DNA of 64,000 bases from Fusobacteria bacterium ZRK30 (GCA_024628785.1 CP102405.1:1798001-1862000); one strand, 5' to 3'. Positions 18,149 to 25,993 are shown, counted from the stretch's first letter. The notes: a model not told the origin generated them from the sequence alone. Translations and numbers: made by a program.

Positions 18149-19258
18149 TTAAGAGATAAATATTGTTTTTTTCTTTGAATTCTTTGCCCTATACAGATTT
18201 TTATCTAACTGCATAAAATAGTCTCTTAAGTCTTTTTTCGAACCTAACTCCAATATCCCAATACTGATCCCAACCTTCCCGCCAAAATTATTGTAATAAA
18301 TATTTAAGTTACAGACCTCCTCCACAACTTTTTCCGCTAATTCCAGCGCTTCTTCTTTAGAAACTTTAGTAATTCCACAGAGAAATTCATCTCCTCCATA
18401 CCTTCCAATCTCTCCCCTATTAGAAAACAATTTTTTCAAAATTTCAGCAACCTTCATAAGAACTTCATCCCCTACAAAATGACCGAAGTTATCATTGACA
18501 CCCTTAAAATTATTCAGATCCATCAGATAGAGGAAAACTTTTTCATTTTTTAAAATAGATTTTCTATAGACCTTATCAAAGGATTCATAAAAAAATCTCC
18601 TATTATAAATCTCAGTAAGATCATCATATTTAGAATACTTCTCTAAAATTCTATTTGCCATTAATATTTTTTTATTTTGAAGGGTATTATTGAGAGCAAT
18701 ACTCATAAAAGGAATTAACTCCCTGCATACCTCTATCTCCTCTATTGAAAAAGTATCCCTTTCATAGATCTGAAAAGTAAATGCTCCAATTGCATCTTTT
18801 TCTATTATCAAAGGTGTAAAATAAGTCGCTGTTGGAATTCTACCGATAAAAACTGCAGGACCTTCCCTTGTATTTTTTTCATAGATATATTCTTTTTTAT
18901 CTAAAACTGCTTTTAATAATTTACTTGCACTCCCTTCACTATAGAGGATCTCCTCAAAGTCTAATCGTTCATTTTTCTCAAAGAAAAAACAGTCAGAAAT
19001 TCTTTTTTCTTTGGGATAATTAACTGCTATTCCAATAGTACATTCTCCATAGCTATCTCTCAAAAAATTATATACTATTTTTGACATCTGCTCTATGGAG
19101 CTGGTAGAGACCAAAGCTTTTGTAATTTCCCTTACAAAATAAAGGATATCTTTTTCCCTCATCAATTTATGACACTCTTCTTTATTTCTCCTGTTATTTA
19201 ATAAACTAACCCTTCTATAATTACTTTTAATAAATTTATTTATTTTGTTAAAATTCAT
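18149..19258 (-). CDS. GAF-GGDEF diguanylate cyclase
   Basis: 369 residues. A GAF-like sensor domain covers about 40-190; a GGDEF domain follows with signature RYGGDEFL near 290. The substrate region LMDLNNFKGVNDNFGH is intact, so c-di-GMP synthesis is expected. The RxxD product-inhibition site that usually lies five residues before GGDEF is not seen, so feedback control may be absent. No membrane segment; cytoplasmic. Confidence 0.92.
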   Translation of the reverse strand: MNFNKINKFIKSNYRRVSLLNNRRNKEECHKLMREKDILYFVREITKALVSTSSIEQMSKIVYNFLRDSYGECTIGIAVNYPKEKRISDCFFFEKNERLDFEEILYSEGSASKLLKAVLDKKEYIYEKNTREGPAVFIGRIPTATYFTPLIIEKDAIGAFTFQIYERDTFSIEEIEVCRELIPFMSIALNNTLQNKKILMANRILEKYSKYDDLTEIYNRRFFYESFDKVYRKSILKNEKVFLYLMDLNNFKGVNDNFGHFVGDEVLMKVAEILKKLFSNRGEIGRYGGDEFLCGITKVSKEEALELAEKVVEEVCNLNIYYNNFGGKVGISIGILELGSKKDLRDYFMQLDKNLYRAKNSKKKTIFIS

Positions 19259-19469
19259 AATAATTTCTCCTTTTCCACCATAAAACCAACAGAGTACTAT
19301 TTTAATTTTTGAATTGTAAATTTAAATTATAAAATTTATTTTGATGTAAAATATCCTAGTAATTTCTTTAATATATAATCCCATTTTCACTCCTAATTAT
19401 TGTTTTGTCAAGTTTTAGTTTTTTTTTGATATTTATAGATTAATATAGCATTTGTATTTATAAAGATAG

Positions 19470-19511
19470 GCGACAAATGCCACTACTTTTTTAAACTAAC
19501 TTTGTTAAAAT
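19470..19511 (+). promoter_or_regulatory. Crp/Fnr-type activated promoter
   Basis: GCGACAAATGCCAC at 19470-19483 differs at two positions from the mipA palindrome read in reverse. TAAAAT at 19506-19511 lies 32 bp from its centre, as in class II activation, and no good -35 is seen. It has the same architecture and -10 context (GTTAAAATAA) as the promoter at 23689. Confidence 0.5.
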
Positions 19512-19517
19512 AAATAA

Positions 19518-19598
19518 CTAAACTAAAATATAAGGAGTATTTAAAATAAAAAAAAGGCTACTTTCAACCCCTTTAGGGTGCTCAGTAGCCTTTTCTAT
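19518..19598 (+). ncRNA. Candidate small RNA (about 80 nt)
   Basis: Begins about seven bases after the -10 at 19506 and ends at the GGCTACT / AGTAGCC hairpin with T-rich tail. An AAGGAG is present near its middle, but no start codon follows it, so it is probably non-coding. It overlaps, antisense, the 3' terminator of the permease / di-cysteine peptide unit. Confidence 0.45.
19549..19598 (-). terminator. Bidirectional terminator after the permease operon
   Basis: GGCTACT..CCC / GGG..AGTAGCC. Read on the minus strand it ends in eight T; on the plus strand in TTTTCTATTTTT. Bases 19599-19740 hold no firm gene; a 35-codon frame there with a CSC motif lacks a ribosome site. Confidence 0.85.
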
Positions 19599-19740
19599 TT
19601 TTCACCTCTCATCATCAATAATACCATTGGATTGAGCCCTTTTAATTTTAGGTTTTAAGCTGCCCCCTATACTACAGGAACAGTTTCTAGAAGAGCTCAG
19701 GAGAAACAAGATAGATTAATTTCTTAAAGTTTCATACATA

Positions 19741-19902
19741 TTATTTCAATTTAGCAGCAGCAATCTCTTTATCCAAGTCTAAGGTGCAGCAAGATTTCTT
19801 TTTAGGTTCTTTCTGTTCTTTGACTTTATCTATCTCCTTATCTAAATCTACCAAACAACACCCTGTATCTTTTTTCCCAAGAATCTTCTTTAATAATGAC
19901 AT
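19741..19902 (-). CDS. Small di-cysteine repeat protein (53 aa)
   Basis: A soluble basic peptide containing two copies of one unit: GCCLVDLDKEI (Cys15-16) and SCCTLDLDKEI (Cys38-39), separated by a Lys/Glu-rich linker. ATG at 19902 follows AAGGAG. It starts 23 bp after the permease stop, so it should be co-transcribed with it. Vicinal Cys pairs suggest binding of a thiophilic metal or metalloid, perhaps to hand it to the permease. The CC-x3-hydrophobic-DK unit also occurs at the C-terminus of the nearby sigma factor. I know no named family for it. Confidence 0.8.
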   Translation of the reverse strand: MSLLKKILGKKDTGCCLVDLDKEIDKVKEQKEPKKKSCCTLDLDKEIAAAKLK

Positions 19903-19925
19903 ATTTTCACTCCTTATATTTTAAT

Positions 19926-20882
19926 TTATATTATTGCATTAAACAAATACCCTACACCCATAATACCAATCCCAACAATTGAAATAAATATTCCAATCAG
20001 CTGAACCTTGATAACTTTTTTTAATAACAACATCTCCGGTAATGACAGAGCCACTGCTGCCATCATAAATGCCATTGTAGTTCCAACTCCAACTCCTTTT
20101 GCTATTAACGCTTCTGCTATAGGAATAATCCCTGCTGCATCTGTATAGAGAGGAATAGCTACTAATGTTGCAAATGGTACAGCGAAAAGATTATCAGCTC
20201 CTCCATATTTACCTAAAAATTCAGTAGGTGCCCAGTTATGAACAGCTGCTCCTATCCCAATCCCCACAATAATATATGGCAATAATTTCCCAACCACATC
20301 TTTAGTTTCCTTCCACGCATATATTAATCTTGTTTTCCCTCTATATACAGGTTCTTTAGTCTGATCTAGATGCATCTTATACACATATTCTTCAATATAT
20401 TTTTCAACCCCTAATTTTCCTATGATGAGGCCCCCCACAACACCTATTACTATTCCTGAAACTGCATATATAGTAGCAATTTTCCAACCGAATATACTGA
20501 GAAGTATAATAAAAGCAGCTTCATTTACAATAGGAGAAGTTATCAGAAATGAAAAAACTACTCCTGTGGGAATCCCTGATTCAATAAAACCTATAAATAA
20601 TGGTACGCTGGAACAAGAACAAAAAGGTGTAACTACTCCTAATAAAGAGGCCATCAAGTTTGATTTTACCCCCTTATGAGTCTCCATAAATCTTTTAATT
20701 TTAGATGTAGAGATAAAAGTTCTGATGATTGAAATTATAAAAATTCCTAAACCTAAAAGAATTATTATCATGCTGGCTGCATGTAAAAAATAAAAAACTA
20801 CCTCTCCTAATTTAGACTCCAACGATAACCCAAAGACATTTTCAACTAACTTAACCCACTGTGTATCTAACCAAGTAAACAT
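19926..20882 (-). CDS. UPF0718/ArsP-like permease
   Basis: 318 residues with about eight membrane helices in two halves. The hallmark TPFCSCSSVPLF (Cys88, Cys90) and LITSPIVNEAAF identify the permease family that includes ArsP (efflux of trivalent organoarsenicals) and the SO_0444 metal transporters. The cargo is probably a thiophilic metal or metalloid; which one cannot be told. The gene is preceded by an ECF-type promoter like that of the sigma gene upstream and followed by a di-cysteine peptide gene. Confidence 0.88.
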   Translation of the reverse strand: MFTWLDTQWVKLVENVFGLSLESKLGEVVFYFLHAASMIIILLGLGIFIISIIRTFISTSKIKRFMETHKGVKSNLMASLLGVVTPFCSCSSVPLFIGFIESGIPTGVVFSFLITSPIVNEAAFIILLSIFGWKIATIYAVSGIVIGVVGGLIIGKLGVEKYIEEYVYKMHLDQTKEPVYRGKTRLIYAWKETKDVVGKLLPYIIVGIGIGAAVHNWAPTEFLGKYGGADNLFAVPFATLVAIPLYTDAAGIIPIAEALIAKGVGVGTTMAFMMAAVALSLPEMLLLKKVIKVQLIGIFISIVGIGIMGVGYLFNAII

Positions 20883-20920
20883 AATTGCATCTCCTTTAAC
20901 ATTTTTTTCTTAACACTTAT

Positions 20921-20949
20921 ATAGACGACAATGAATAAAAAAAGTTGCA
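20921..20949 (-). promoter_or_regulatory. ECF-type promoter of the permease unit
   Basis: On the minus strand: TGCAAC (-35, 20949-20944), 17 bp, GTCTAT (-10, 20926-20921), with the -10 reading CGTCTATATAAG. The AAC / CGTCTA pattern is the classic ECF promoter form. It matches the sigma-gene promoter at 21651-21679. Confidence 0.8.
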
Positions 20950-20966
20950 TATTTTTTATTGGATAA

Positions 20967-20999
20967 TAAAAAAACAGCAAATTAATTTACTGTTTTTAA
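20967..20999 (-). terminator. Terminator of the sigma gene
   Basis: AACAG.AAAT / ATTT.CTGTT stem followed on the minus strand by a T run. It separates the sigma gene from the permease, which has its own promoter. Confidence 0.7.
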
Positions 21000-21075
21000 A
21001 GTTTTCATAATGTTAGATCTGCTCCGAGTTACTAGTATTTAGCCGATTCTTTATTGTCAAAAATATTACTCAGTT

Positions 21076-21612
21076 TTATCTTTTTTTATAGTCTAAAATA
21101 TTTCCAAACTTGTCTATTTGAAAAACACAGCACTCATCCAGCTGATTTTTTAACTTTTCCTTTGCTCTTTTCAACCTGGATTTAGATGTATTTTCCTTGA
21201 TCTCTAATCTCTTACTTATCTCTTTGTGACTCATATCTTCGAATTCATACAGTTTAATTAATTTCTTTGAATCCACAGGAAGTTCCTCTATAATTTTTTT
21301 CATGCTGACCAATATCTCATCATTTAAATTATCTTCCTCTTCCTCGGTCATCTCTATATGATGTTCTTCAAATTCCACCTTTTTCAGTCTATAACATCTT
21401 TTATAGCAGTCATTTATGGTATTCCTGGTTATTTGGTATATCCAAGATACTATTTTTTTTTCATCATTGAGTGAGTCAATATTTTTATGCAGTTTAATAT
21501 AGATATCTTGAAGAATATCCTCTGCATCCTCTTTATTTTTTATTCTTTTCTTTATAAAAAATAATAATTGGGTATTTAATTCTTCCCAAACCTTCAATAA
21601 TTTTTTTTCCAT
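21076..21612 (-). CDS. sigZ: ECF sigma factor, SigZ-like
   Basis: 178 residues. Region 2 includes KEDAEDILQDIYIKLHK and VSWIYQITRNTINDCYK; region 4 includes LPVDSKKLIKLYEFEDMSHKEISKRL. The tail DECCVFQIDKFGNILDY matches the SigZ group, whose C-terminus carries a conserved CC pair. No anti-sigma gene is adjacent, so the sigma factor may sense its signal through its own Cys residues. The gene is preceded by a promoter of the same type as the permease promoter, which implies autoregulation. The symbol is by resemblance. Confidence 0.85.
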   Translation of the reverse strand: MEKKLLKVWEELNTQLLFFIKKRIKNKEDAEDILQDIYIKLHKNIDSLNDEKKIVSWIYQITRNTINDCYKRCYRLKKVEFEEHHIEMTEEEEDNLNDEILVSMKKIIEELPVDSKKLIKLYEFEDMSHKEISKRLEIKENTSKSRLKRAKEKLKNQLDECCVFQIDKFGNILDYKKR

Positions 21613-21650
21613 GGGTATAATATCTCCTTTATTTATAATAGTATACTTAT

Positions 21651-21679
21651 ATAGACTTTATAATTAAAAAAAAGTTGCA
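21651..21679 (-). promoter_or_regulatory. ECF-type promoter of the sigma gene
   Basis: On the minus strand: TGCAAC (21679-21674), 17 bp, GTCTAT (21656-21651), then ATAAG. Same elements and spacing as 20921-20949; flanks TATGCAACTTTTTTT and CTATATAAG are also shared or nearly so. Confidence 0.8.
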
Positions 21680-21805
21680 TTTTTTATTTTTTTATATAAA
21701 TTTTATAATCAATCAAATAATTGCAGATAAAATAGTTCAAAAAATTTATAATAATCCTGTAAATTTACTTGTTTTATTTACAGCAGATCTGCTTATAAAA
21801 TAAAA

Positions 21806-22735
21806 TTATTTTTCTAATTCCACTTTTACTTGTTTTACCTCATCTTTCGGCATTACCCTGTTAAATACCAGCGTAAATATTACCGCAAAAAATATCCTCC
21901 CCCAGAATATACCTATCATCTTTGCTCCTAAAGGGATCATCAGAAGGGTATCTTCTATAAGGGCATGACAAAGACTCATAAATACGGCCACCAGAAATAG
22001 ATCTCTCCTATTATAGTTTCCTTCCCTTGTTTCTTTTATGATGAGTCCGCTCCCATAGCTGATTCCCATGGTAAGACCAACTATACATGTCAGTGACAGT
22101 CCTGGATCAATTCCCAGAAAAGACATCACCGGAGAGAACTTGTCATTTATCCAGTCTATGACACCTATTTTTTTTAACCCCTCCATGAGGGCTAAAAGAA
22201 TAAATATAATAAGAAATATTGTTATATATTTTTTTAGCTCCCCCAGTATCCAACTTGTAATTCCTGAATCTGACTCCTTTATTGTAAACCTAAAGACTGC
22301 TGTTTCCTGGTAGACGTTAAAAAATTTAAATAATAAATTTAAAGATCCTCCCGCTATTACAGCACACAATACCCTTATGCTCAAAATTTTCCAGGGTTTT
22401 GCTCCTGTTTCCGATATGACCTTAAGCTCTACCGGAAGGGAGTGAGCAAATAAAATTATACTGGCCACTATGGTTATCTCTGCTACTGTGAATGCATTAT
22501 TTTGTGCCATGGTAAATAATACCAATATCCCACCGTATATATTGGTTATCATGGCTGTTGCCCATACAATCCCCATCTCCCCGCTAAGTCCCATTATTTT
22601 CATCAATGGGGACAAGGTCTTAGAAAGGATATCTATTATTCCAAAATTACTTCCGACCTTTACTAAAATACTTATAGGCAGCATTATCTTCAAAAGCTTT
22701 AAGCTAATCCTTGCACTTTCTTTTAATAATTTCAT
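21806..22735 (-). CDS. Nucleoside-recognition (Gate) domain membrane protein
   Basis: 309 residues, about eight helices in two related halves, with the Gate-type segments LSGEMGIVWATAMITNIYGG and SLTCIVGLTMGISYGSGLI. Proteins of this group (YjiH/SpmA-SpmB-like) are integral membrane proteins of uncertain transport role. A histidine and acidic pair in SLCHALIEDTLLMIPLGAK is typical. The gene is single, with an AGGAG-type site before the ATG. Confidence 0.8.
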   Translation of the reverse strand: MKLLKESARISLKLLKIMLPISILVKVGSNFGIIDILSKTLSPLMKIMGLSGEMGIVWATAMITNIYGGILVLFTMAQNNAFTVAEITIVASIILFAHSLPVELKVISETGAKPWKILSIRVLCAVIAGGSLNLLFKFFNVYQETAVFRFTIKESDSGITSWILGELKKYITIFLIIFILLALMEGLKKIGVIDWINDKFSPVMSFLGIDPGLSLTCIVGLTMGISYGSGLIIKETREGNYNRRDLFLVAVFMSLCHALIEDTLLMIPLGAKMIGIFWGRIFFAVIFTLVFNRVMPKDEVKQVKVELEK

Positions 22736-23276
22736 TTTTTCTTCTCCTCCACAATTAATTTTTTCTATTTCAATACTTTTGCTTTTATAAACTAAATCTT
22801 TTACAAAAGATCTATAGTAAAAATTTGAATTTAATATAATTATATGTCATTATAAAACATTAGTAAAATGAATTCTATTATTTCAACATATTAATCTGAT
22901 TCATATTTTTTTTAGCTGTATTTTATAATGAATATATAGGTGGGTAATTAATTTAATTAGAGGTTAAATCATTAATAAAGGAAGCGTTTATCTAAATTTT
23001 ATAGAAACTGAAAAATCTCAGACTACTGGTGTCGAAAGAGTAGAACTTTGAAAAAACCTATATGAGGGAGGAATAACTTCTTCTTGCGGAAGGGAAAAAA
23101 AGTATTAGAGTAAATGAAGATCCTTGTCCTTGTTCTTGTTCTTGTTCTGATAAGACCCAGAGGAGGATGTTTAAATAGATAAAATTAAGTTGATATAAAT
23201 AAAAATTTAAGTTATATTACTATTGTTATAGATACTCAAAATTTTATTAAGAAACAACACTTTAGGAGGAGAATCG
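22736..23276. other. Intergenic region with decayed coding traces
   Basis: No intact gene. Two short stretches look like former coding sequence: FIETEKSQTTGVERVEL around 22980-23052, and RVNEDPCPCSCSCS in another frame near 23107-23150, where a TTGTTC repeat has expanded. The latter faintly recalls a SEC-C metal-binding tail (NDPCPC). A single relic disrupted by frameshifts is possible. Confidence 0.35.
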
Positions 23277-23672
23277 ATGAAGGAGAAAAAAATGGATCTT
23301 TCTGTATTAGGTATTATGATTTTTTTTACAGTAATGGACCTATTCATTACAACAATTGAACCCTCAATAAGTTCTTCTACTAACCTTAATATATTAGAAT
23401 TTTTCAAAGGATTTGGAAGTATTATAGTTATAGTTAAGTTTGCCAAAGATTCTAATTATAAGTTTGGTTATCTTTTAAGTGGCACTTTTACAATAATAGT
23501 CTTAGAATTTATGACATTTTCTTTTATTGATTTTTATTTTAAAATGCCAAATTTGTACTGGACAATATTAATTCAAGGAGTCATTAGTGCTTTTCTCTAT
23601 TCATATATCTTTCAATCCTTTAAAAAATATTCCTATGAATCTATGAAGGAATTGGAAGTTTTTAAGGATTAA
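23277..23672 (+). CDS. Four-helix membrane protein, unknown
   Basis: 131 residues with four hydrophobic helices (about 8-28, 38-54, 65-84, 92-113) and short charged ends. A strong AGGAGG precedes the ATG. Not recognised. It stands before the 49-residue gene but a separate promoter lies between them, so they are probably separate units. Confidence 0.7.
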   Translation: MKEKKMDLSVLGIMIFFTVMDLFITTIEPSISSSTNLNILEFFKGFGSIIVIVKFAKDSNYKFGYLLSGTFTIIVLEFMTFSFIDFYFKMPNLYWTILIQGVISAFLYSYIFQSFKKYSYESMKELEVFKD

Positions 23673-23688
23673 AAAAATAGTATTTTTA

Positions 23689-23728
23689 CGACAATTGTCG
23701 GTAATATAATTTTATTAAATGTTAAAAT
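23689..23728 (+). promoter_or_regulatory. Crp/Fnr-type activated promoter
   Basis: Perfect palindrome CGACAATTGTCG at 23689-23700, and TAAAAT at 23723-23728, 31 bp from its centre, in the context GTTAAAATAA shared with the promoter at 19470. No -35 is evident, as expected for class II activation. Confidence 0.6.
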
Positions 23729-23772
23729 AACTATAGTAAAATTATATCCGTTATTTGAATGAGGAGGAGAGA

Positions 23773-23922
23773 ATGAAGACTAAAGTAAAATATAAAACCC
23801 CATTAAAAAAAGACCAACAAAATAAAAAAAATTTAAAAATAAAGGATGAAAGAAAACCAAAACAAGTTTGGAACACCCTTTCTGAGATAGAGAAATTAAA
23901 CATAATCTGCCTGCTTTTTTAA
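23773..23922 (+). CDS. Small basic protein (49 aa)
   Basis: Starts at an ATG after GAGGAGGAG and ends with a terminator 10 bp later. Residues 1-30 are extremely Lys-rich with Gln and Asn; the C-terminal part is WNTLSEIEKLNIICLLF. No family is known to me. The basic N-terminus suggests contact with nucleic acid or membrane. The gene has its own Crp/Fnr-type promoter, so it belongs to a regulated response and is unlikely to be a chance frame. Confidence 0.6.
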   Translation: MKTKVKYKTPLKKDQQNKKNLKIKDERKPKQVWNTLSEIEKLNIICLLF

Positions 23923-23925
23923 AAA

Positions 23926-23958
23926 TAAAAAATCAGGAGTATTTCTCCTGATTTTTAT
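23926..23958. terminator. Bidirectional terminator
   Basis: AAAATCAGGAG / CTCCTGATTTTTATT, between the 49-residue gene and the convergent mscS gene; T runs on both strands. Confidence 0.85.
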
Positions 23959-23974
23959 TTATTCTTATATTTTT

Positions 23975-24781
23975 TTACTTGTCCATATGAATATCCATTT
24001 GTGGATATGGAATTGATATTCCTGCCTTATCAAATTCAGCTTTTGCCATTTTCATAGATTGAAAATATACAGCCCAATAATCTGGAGTATTACACCAAAC
24101 ACGGTATACAATATTTACCGCTGAATCACCATACTCTATTATTTCTACGAAAATATCTGAATTCTTTAGGATTTTTTCCTGAGATTTGGCTATTTCAACT
24201 AATACTGCCTTTGCTCTATCCAGATCGTCATTATATCCTACACCAAAGGTAATATCTACCCTTCTTGTTGGGTTTTTAGAGTAGTTCATAAGAGTTTCAT
24301 TGGATAATTTACCATTTGGAATAACGATTCTCTTGTTATCTACTGTATTTAAAAGAGTGGCAAAAATTTGAATTTCTACTACCGTCCCACTTACTCCATT
24401 GGCTTCTATAAAATCACCAATTTTGTAAGGTTTAAATAGGATAATTAATACTCCCCCTGCAAAGTTAGCTAAACTTCCTTGAAGAGCAAAACCAACTGCT
24501 AAAGAAGCCGCACCTAATACTGCAACAAAAGAAGCTGTTTGAATCCCTAAAGTTGAAATTATAACAATAAATAAAAAAGTGTATAAGAGTGTATTAACAA
24601 TAGAATGTAAAAATTTTCTCAGAGTTATCTCTGTTTTCGTAATCTCCATTTTTTTATCCACTAACAACATTAATTTACTGATAACAAACTTCCCTATAAT
24701 CCATATTATGACTGCGTATAGAAGCTTAAGACCATAATCTACAAAAAGTTTCGATAGATAGTCAAAATCTATATTTTTCAT
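23975..24781 (-). CDS. mscS: Small-conductance mechanosensitive channel (MscS)
   Basis: 268 residues with three membrane helices; the pore helix is in VAVLGAASLAVGFALQGSLANFAGG (Gly/Ala packing), followed by the beta domain with KPYKIGDFIEANGVSGTVVEI and VIPNGKLSNETLMNYS. Length and layout match classic MscS. It opens under membrane tension to relieve hypo-osmotic stress. A second, longer and broken MscS-type gene is at 58697. Confidence 0.94.
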   Translation of the reverse strand: MKNIDFDYLSKLFVDYGLKLLYAVIIWIIGKFVISKLMLLVDKKMEITKTEITLRKFLHSIVNTLLYTFLFIVIISTLGIQTASFVAVLGAASLAVGFALQGSLANFAGGVLIILFKPYKIGDFIEANGVSGTVVEIQIFATLLNTVDNKRIVIPNGKLSNETLMNYSKNPTRRVDITFGVGYNDDLDRAKAVLVEIAKSQEKILKNSDIFVEIIEYGDSAVNIVYRVWCNTPDYWAVYFQSMKMAKAEFDKAGISIPYPQMDIHMDK

Positions 24782-24971
24782 GATGTACCTCCTAAAATAA
24801 ATTTAATACAGATTATTATAGCAGAGAATTCAGATAAAAATTAACTTTTTTTGAAAAAAATATAGTTCTTAATCACATTTCCTGTATATGAATTTTTTTT
24901 ATTGATTTCACACTGAATATTACTTTAATTTAATTTTTATTAACATATTTTAATTAGCGTTTTACTCAATA

Positions 24972-25011
24972 ATCAGTTAATATATTATATATAGATAATA
25001 TATTAACTGAT
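24972..25011. repeat. Perfect 17-bp inverted repeat
   Basis: Arms 24972-24988 and 24995-25011 (ATCAGTTAATATATTAT and its exact complement) with a 6-base loop ATATAG. No T run follows, so a terminator is unlikely. It ends 33 bp before the start codon at 25044, so it may be an operator or a structured leader. The rest of 24782-25043 shows no gene. Confidence 0.85.
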
Positions 25012-25043
25012 ATTTATAATTTCAATGAAAAAAGGGGGAAATT

Positions 25044-25334
25044 GTGAAAGGATACGCTATTTTAGAAGAAAGAGAAAATTTAAAACTACTTTGCTTGAGA
25101 GGCGGATTTTCTATAGAGCAAGTATTAAATTCAAATAATAATTTTTTAGGAGAAAACCTCAGTGATCATATTAAAAAAGAGCTCTGTATATCAAACATTA
25201 AGCTTGGCATAGATAATAATAAAAAATATAAATTTTATGAACTGGAACTAAAGACACTGCCTTTATACCTCAATAATTTTTTTAAATTTTTAAGAACTTT
25301 TACCGGTGGCATTCTAATTACGTGTGAAAAATAA
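25044..25334 (+). CDS. Hypothetical protein (96 aa)
   Basis: Not recognised. GTG start preceded by GGGGGAA. A soluble protein with mixed alpha/beta character, three Cys and no membrane segment. It is followed at once by a terminator and preceded by a large perfect inverted repeat, so it forms a compact, probably regulated single-gene unit. Confidence 0.65.
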   Translation: MKGYAILEERENLKLLCLRGGFSIEQVLNSNNNFLGENLSDHIKKELCISNIKLGIDNNKKYKFYELELKTLPLYLNNFFKFLRTFTGGILITCEK

Positions 25335-25351
25335 ATTTTTTAAAGTGTAAA

Positions 25352-25380
25352 AAGAGATATAACATCTCTTTTTTTTATTT
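25352..25380 (+). terminator. Terminator
   Basis: AAAAGAGAT / ATCTCTTTTTTTT just after the 96-residue gene. Confidence 0.85.
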
Positions 25381-25504
25381 CTCATTATTTTAAAAAGAAA
25401 TCTCTTATATTAACATGAGGAAAATTAAAATAAACTTAACCTTGACTTATTTAATATTAAGATATATTATTTTAATAGAAAAAGACTACAAGGGAAGTGA
25501 AAAA

Positions 25505-25993
25505 GTGAAAAAAAGATTATTAGTTGTATTTGTTTTATGTTTAATTTTAATAAGTTGTGAAAAAAGAGAAGAACTATTTTCTAATACACAAAAAAAAGAT
25601 GGCCTTATTTATATCACAAATGAAGGGAGACCATATACAGGGGTTTTAGTTACACACTATAAAGATGGACAGATCAAGGAAAAACTTAATTTTAAACAGG
25701 GTAAGTACGACGGGAAAAATTTTTCTTATTATAAAAACGGGCAGATCAAAGAAAAATTTAATTTTAAAAATGATATGTTAGATGGAGAAGTGATCTCCTA
25801 CTATGAAGATGGACAGATTGAAGCTAAATTTAATTTTAAACAGGGCAAGCAGGAAGGAGAAAATTTTTCTTTTTATAAAAATGGACAGATTGAAATGAAA
25901 CTTGATTTCAAAGAGGGTCAATTAGATGGGAAGATGATCTCATATTATGAAGATGGACAGATCAAAGATGAAATAAATTGGCAGGAATGGTAA
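25505..25993 (+). CDS. YwqK/MORN-like repeat lipoprotein
   Basis: 162 residues from a GTG at 25505 with a purine-rich site (AGGGAAG) upstream; the longer frame to 25415 lacks a site and would bury the signal. Lipoprotein signal with lipobox LISC. Five or so repeats of the form YYKDGQIKEKxNFKxGxxDGE fill residues 50-160. This is the YwqK family, often labelled antitoxin-like; no toxin is adjacent. It is related to 14745-15110 but longer and lipidated. Confidence 0.8.
   Translation: MKKRLLVVFVLCLILISCEKREELFSNTQKKDGLIYITNEGRPYTGVLVTHYKDGQIKEKLNFKQGKYDGKNFSYYKNGQIKEKFNFKNDMLDGEVISYYEDGQIEAKFNFKQGKQEGENFSFYKNGQIEMKLDFKEGQLDGKMISYYEDGQIKDEINWQEW

Noticed and set aside
19602-19709. 35-codon minus-strand frame containing CSC after the di-cysteine peptide gene
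   Set aside because: Only a TTG start without ribosome site; tempting because of the metal-binding context, but not supportable.
22980-23160. Cobalamin or other riboswitch before 23277
   Set aside because: The GACCCAGAGGAGG-like string recalls a B12 box, but the other conserved boxes are missing.
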